A program made the translations under genes and the position numbers. 64,000 nucleotides of DNA from Schizochytrium sp. CCTCC M209059. Lineage: Eukaryota > Sar > Bigyra > Thraustochytrida > Thraustochytriidae. Shown in pieces: positions 62,381 to 64,000 of this stretch. The stretch is from NCBI GenBank assembly GCA_000818945.1, contig KN805409.1:58826-122825 (forward strand), given 5' to 3'. Under the pieces are notes generated by a model. It saw only the letters and a list, made by a program, of their open reading frames with translations, did not search any database and was not told where the DNA came from. Position 1 is the first letter of the stretch, and every line of letters starts with the position of its first letter.

Positions 62381-64000
62381 TCATTCGCTGCACTCCTCAG
62401 GAGACATCTCCTCTCCCAAAAGGTCCGGCCCTTCATTTTGCCGCACGACTCGATATGATTTGCCATCAATCACTTCTATACTGTTTTCTGTGAAATTTGT
62501 CGAACTTGACGTCGCCACAAAAGGATCCACGGGGATAAGCATCGCATCTCTGCTCGCAGAGTAATAATACGCGTCCTCCCAGGAACAACACGTTTCCGAA
62601 AGCGCATCGGTCCCATTGACCACATCGTCGCAAAAGGCTGATGGAACGACTGGGGCCGGCTCGAGGCCAAACCCGCCAATTGATGATCCGCCTCGGAGAA
62701 GAAGCGTCTGACTGTTATTTGCGAGCCCGCAGCGCTCTTGATTTACATCACAAAGACCTTGCGCACTGCACGTTGTTTCACACTTGCAAAGGGTGTCTTG
62801 CTCTCCCAAGTTATCCTCGTTTTCTCGTACCGTGGCTTCAGATGTCGAGCATGTTGTCAAAACCCCGCAAGACGTTTCGCAAGCATGTTCACATGTCTCT
62901 TCGCATTGACTGCACGACTCAATGCCTTTGCTGCCCACTTCACTCGTGTAGCCGAAAGGACAAAGCGAGCACGTTGGCGTTTCTCCGCGACAGCACACCG
63001 TTTCTGTATCATGAATAGACTCGTCCAAAGCAACGCATACTTTTGGCGCGGCACCATGATTTTCATATGCCCCGTTTTTCCCGCTTGAGCTCACATCTGA
63101 GACATTTAGTGCGCTGCACGCCTCGCCACCCATAAATATCGCGCCGTCAGAAATTGTATAGCCTGCCACGTTTCCACACGACGCTGAACCGCTCGCATCA
63201 CATTTTCCAGCTTCCTTCCAAGCGGGAATGCTTACATTCGTTCCAGCTAGCCGCCAATCCGTGTCGCTGGGGCACGAGGCGCGAGTACTTGGATCGCTCG
63301 GATCGTAGGTCGTGCATGGCAACGATCTCCTTGCATCGTGCCAGCATCGCTGCCCAGGGTAAGAAGGTGCGCAGTCCGCATATGCACACGGGCTATTCGA
63401 AGCCATTGTCCAAAATCCTATTCCTGTGATGCGTCCTTCATCGTTCGAAAGCGTGCATTCTGTGCTCGTCCATACGCGTGACGAAGAGCGCAAACGCGAC
63501 CCTTCCCCATGTTCAAGCTCGGAAAGCGTGCAGAGCCGAGCGCCACTCCCTAAAGCCGCGCACGCATCCCTCGCTTCACGAAAGGTCAACGAAGTCTCGT
63601 TTGATGCTGGGTTAGAGACAGAAGTGCTCACAACAAATCTCGTGCCACCCTCGCGTGTAGCATCTGCGGCTCTCTCGGGTTCCCCACTGCCTCGAGCGTA
63701 CCAATTTGCTGGACAGTCCACCTGCACTGTCGTAGGTTCAGAGCTTGCGATGAGTTTGTGCCGCACACAAACGACGTGGTCGCCTTGGGTCCACGGGGCT
63801 CGGACCAAAGAAGTCCACGTGCCACTCGAATTACTGCCACTGCTGGTGAGCGTAGAAAAGTACAAGTCGTCAATCCCAGCAAGATAAGCATCCGTACAGC
63901 TTCCAATTGGCACTAAGGCAATTTCATCGTTTTCCTCGACGTCTTCACCGCTAAGAGCCATGGTCAAGGTTACGACCTCGTTGCAAGCTTCATCGGCGTC
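62381..64000 (-). CDS. Cys-rich extracellular-type protein, partial (5' end outside window)
   Basis: At least 539 residues are visible. The frame is open to the right edge, so the N-terminus and any signal peptide lie outside. No membrane segment is visible in this part. The protein is rich in Cys, Ser and Thr with many Asn-x-Ser/Thr sites. Blocks such as ACAALGSGARLCTLSELEHGEG...VWTSTEC suggest repeated disulfide-stabilised extracellular modules. A stretch of about 80 residues (CSLCPFGYTSEVGSKGIESCSQCEETCEHACETSC) has the spacing of EGF/TNFR- or ephrin-receptor-like Cys-rich repeats. The C-terminus (EECSE) has no GPI or anchor signal. I do not recognise a named family; a secreted or cell-surface protein is inferred. 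Position 63961 is an internal in-frame ATG and probably not the start. Confidence 0.6.
   Translation of the reverse strand, partial: DADEACNEVVTLTMALSGEDVEENDEIALVPIGSCTDAYLAGIDDLYFSTLTSSGSNSSGTWTSLVRAPWTQGDHVVCVRHKLIASSEPTTVQVDCPANWYARGSGEPERAADATREGGTRFVVSTSVSNPASNETSLTFREARDACAALGSGARLCTLSELEHGEGSRLRSSSRVWTSTECTLSNDEGRITGIGFWTMASNSPCAYADCAPSYPGQRCWHDARRSLPCTTYDPSDPSTRASCPSDTDWRLAGTNVSIPAWKEAGKCDASGSASCGNVAGYTISDGAIFMGGEACSALNVSDVSSSGKNGAYENHGAAPKVCVALDESIHDTETVCCRGETPTCSLCPFGYTSEVGSKGIESCSQCEETCEHACETSCGVLTTCSTSEATVRENEDNLGEQDTLCKCETTCSAQGLCDVNQERCGLANNSQTLLLRGGSSIGGFGLEPAPVVPSAFCDDVVNGTDALSETCCSWEDAYYYSASRDAMLIPVDPFVATSSSTNFTENSIEVIDGKSYRVVRQNEGPDLLGEEMSPEECSE

Overview
The window is nuclear DNA from a eukaryotic microbe. 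Genes are monocistronic and mostly uninterrupted. Where introns occur they are short GT-AG introns, which I could place in four genes. There are no bacterial operons. Protein families include Golgi COG6, a polycystin, a Slo-type K+ channel, an FCP1-type phosphatase, a BAR protein and a dynein regulatory complex subunit. The GC-rich, gene-dense, intron-poor layout, the flagellar genes, a THAQKYF MYB factor and a TPS/TPP-type protein best fit a flagellated stramenopile, possibly a labyrinthulomycete (thraustochytrid). That placement is inference only. Two N runs (25720-25894 and 45527-45876) are assembly gaps inside or beside tetranucleotide repeats.

Layout. 1-10 kb: O-fucosyltransferase-like type II membrane protein (+), choline/ethanolamine kinase (-), short-chain dehydrogenase (+), TPR protein (-), membrane-anchored SDR (-). 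11-20 kb: two-exon FCP1-like CTD phosphatase with BRCT (+), PHO80-like cyclin with polyQ (-), a 2.4-kb GC-rich stretch without a convincing gene, two-exon 3-dehydroquinate synthase (-), coiled-coil protein (-). 21-28 kb: three consecutive genes of cilium-linked families, a polycystin channel (+), DRC3 (-) and an LRRC34-like LRR protein (+). 28-38 kb: COG6 (+), twin-CX9C DUF3128 protein (+), Slo-like K+ channel (-), p25-alpha/TPPP-like protein (+), triple-SH3 protein ending in a CaaX box (-). 39-53 kb: LisH protein (+), BAR protein (+), acyl-CoA oxidase ending in SKL (-), F-box-like protein (+), coiled-coil protein (-), histidine phosphatase (+), divergent protein kinase (-), HIT protein (+). 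54-64 kb: large TPS/TPP-like protein with degenerate catalytic motifs and a C-terminal membrane anchor (-), a 3.1-kb repeat-rich intergenic region, MYB factor (+), and a Cys-rich extracellular-type protein (-) that runs off the right edge.

There is no operon logic, but several themes recur. Gene polarity alternates strongly: of 27 neighbouring pairs, 11 are convergent, 10 divergent and only 6 tandem. Tetranucleotide microsatellites sit mainly in the shared divergent 5' regions, while TTC/GAA-rich tracts sit mainly near gene 3' ends. A TAGGCCTA-like palindrome recurs upstream of several genes. Cilium-associated families (polycystin, DRC3, LRRC34-like, TPPP-like) are concentrated between 21 and 37 kb. 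No mobile elements, CRISPR arrays, rRNA or convincing tRNA genes were seen.
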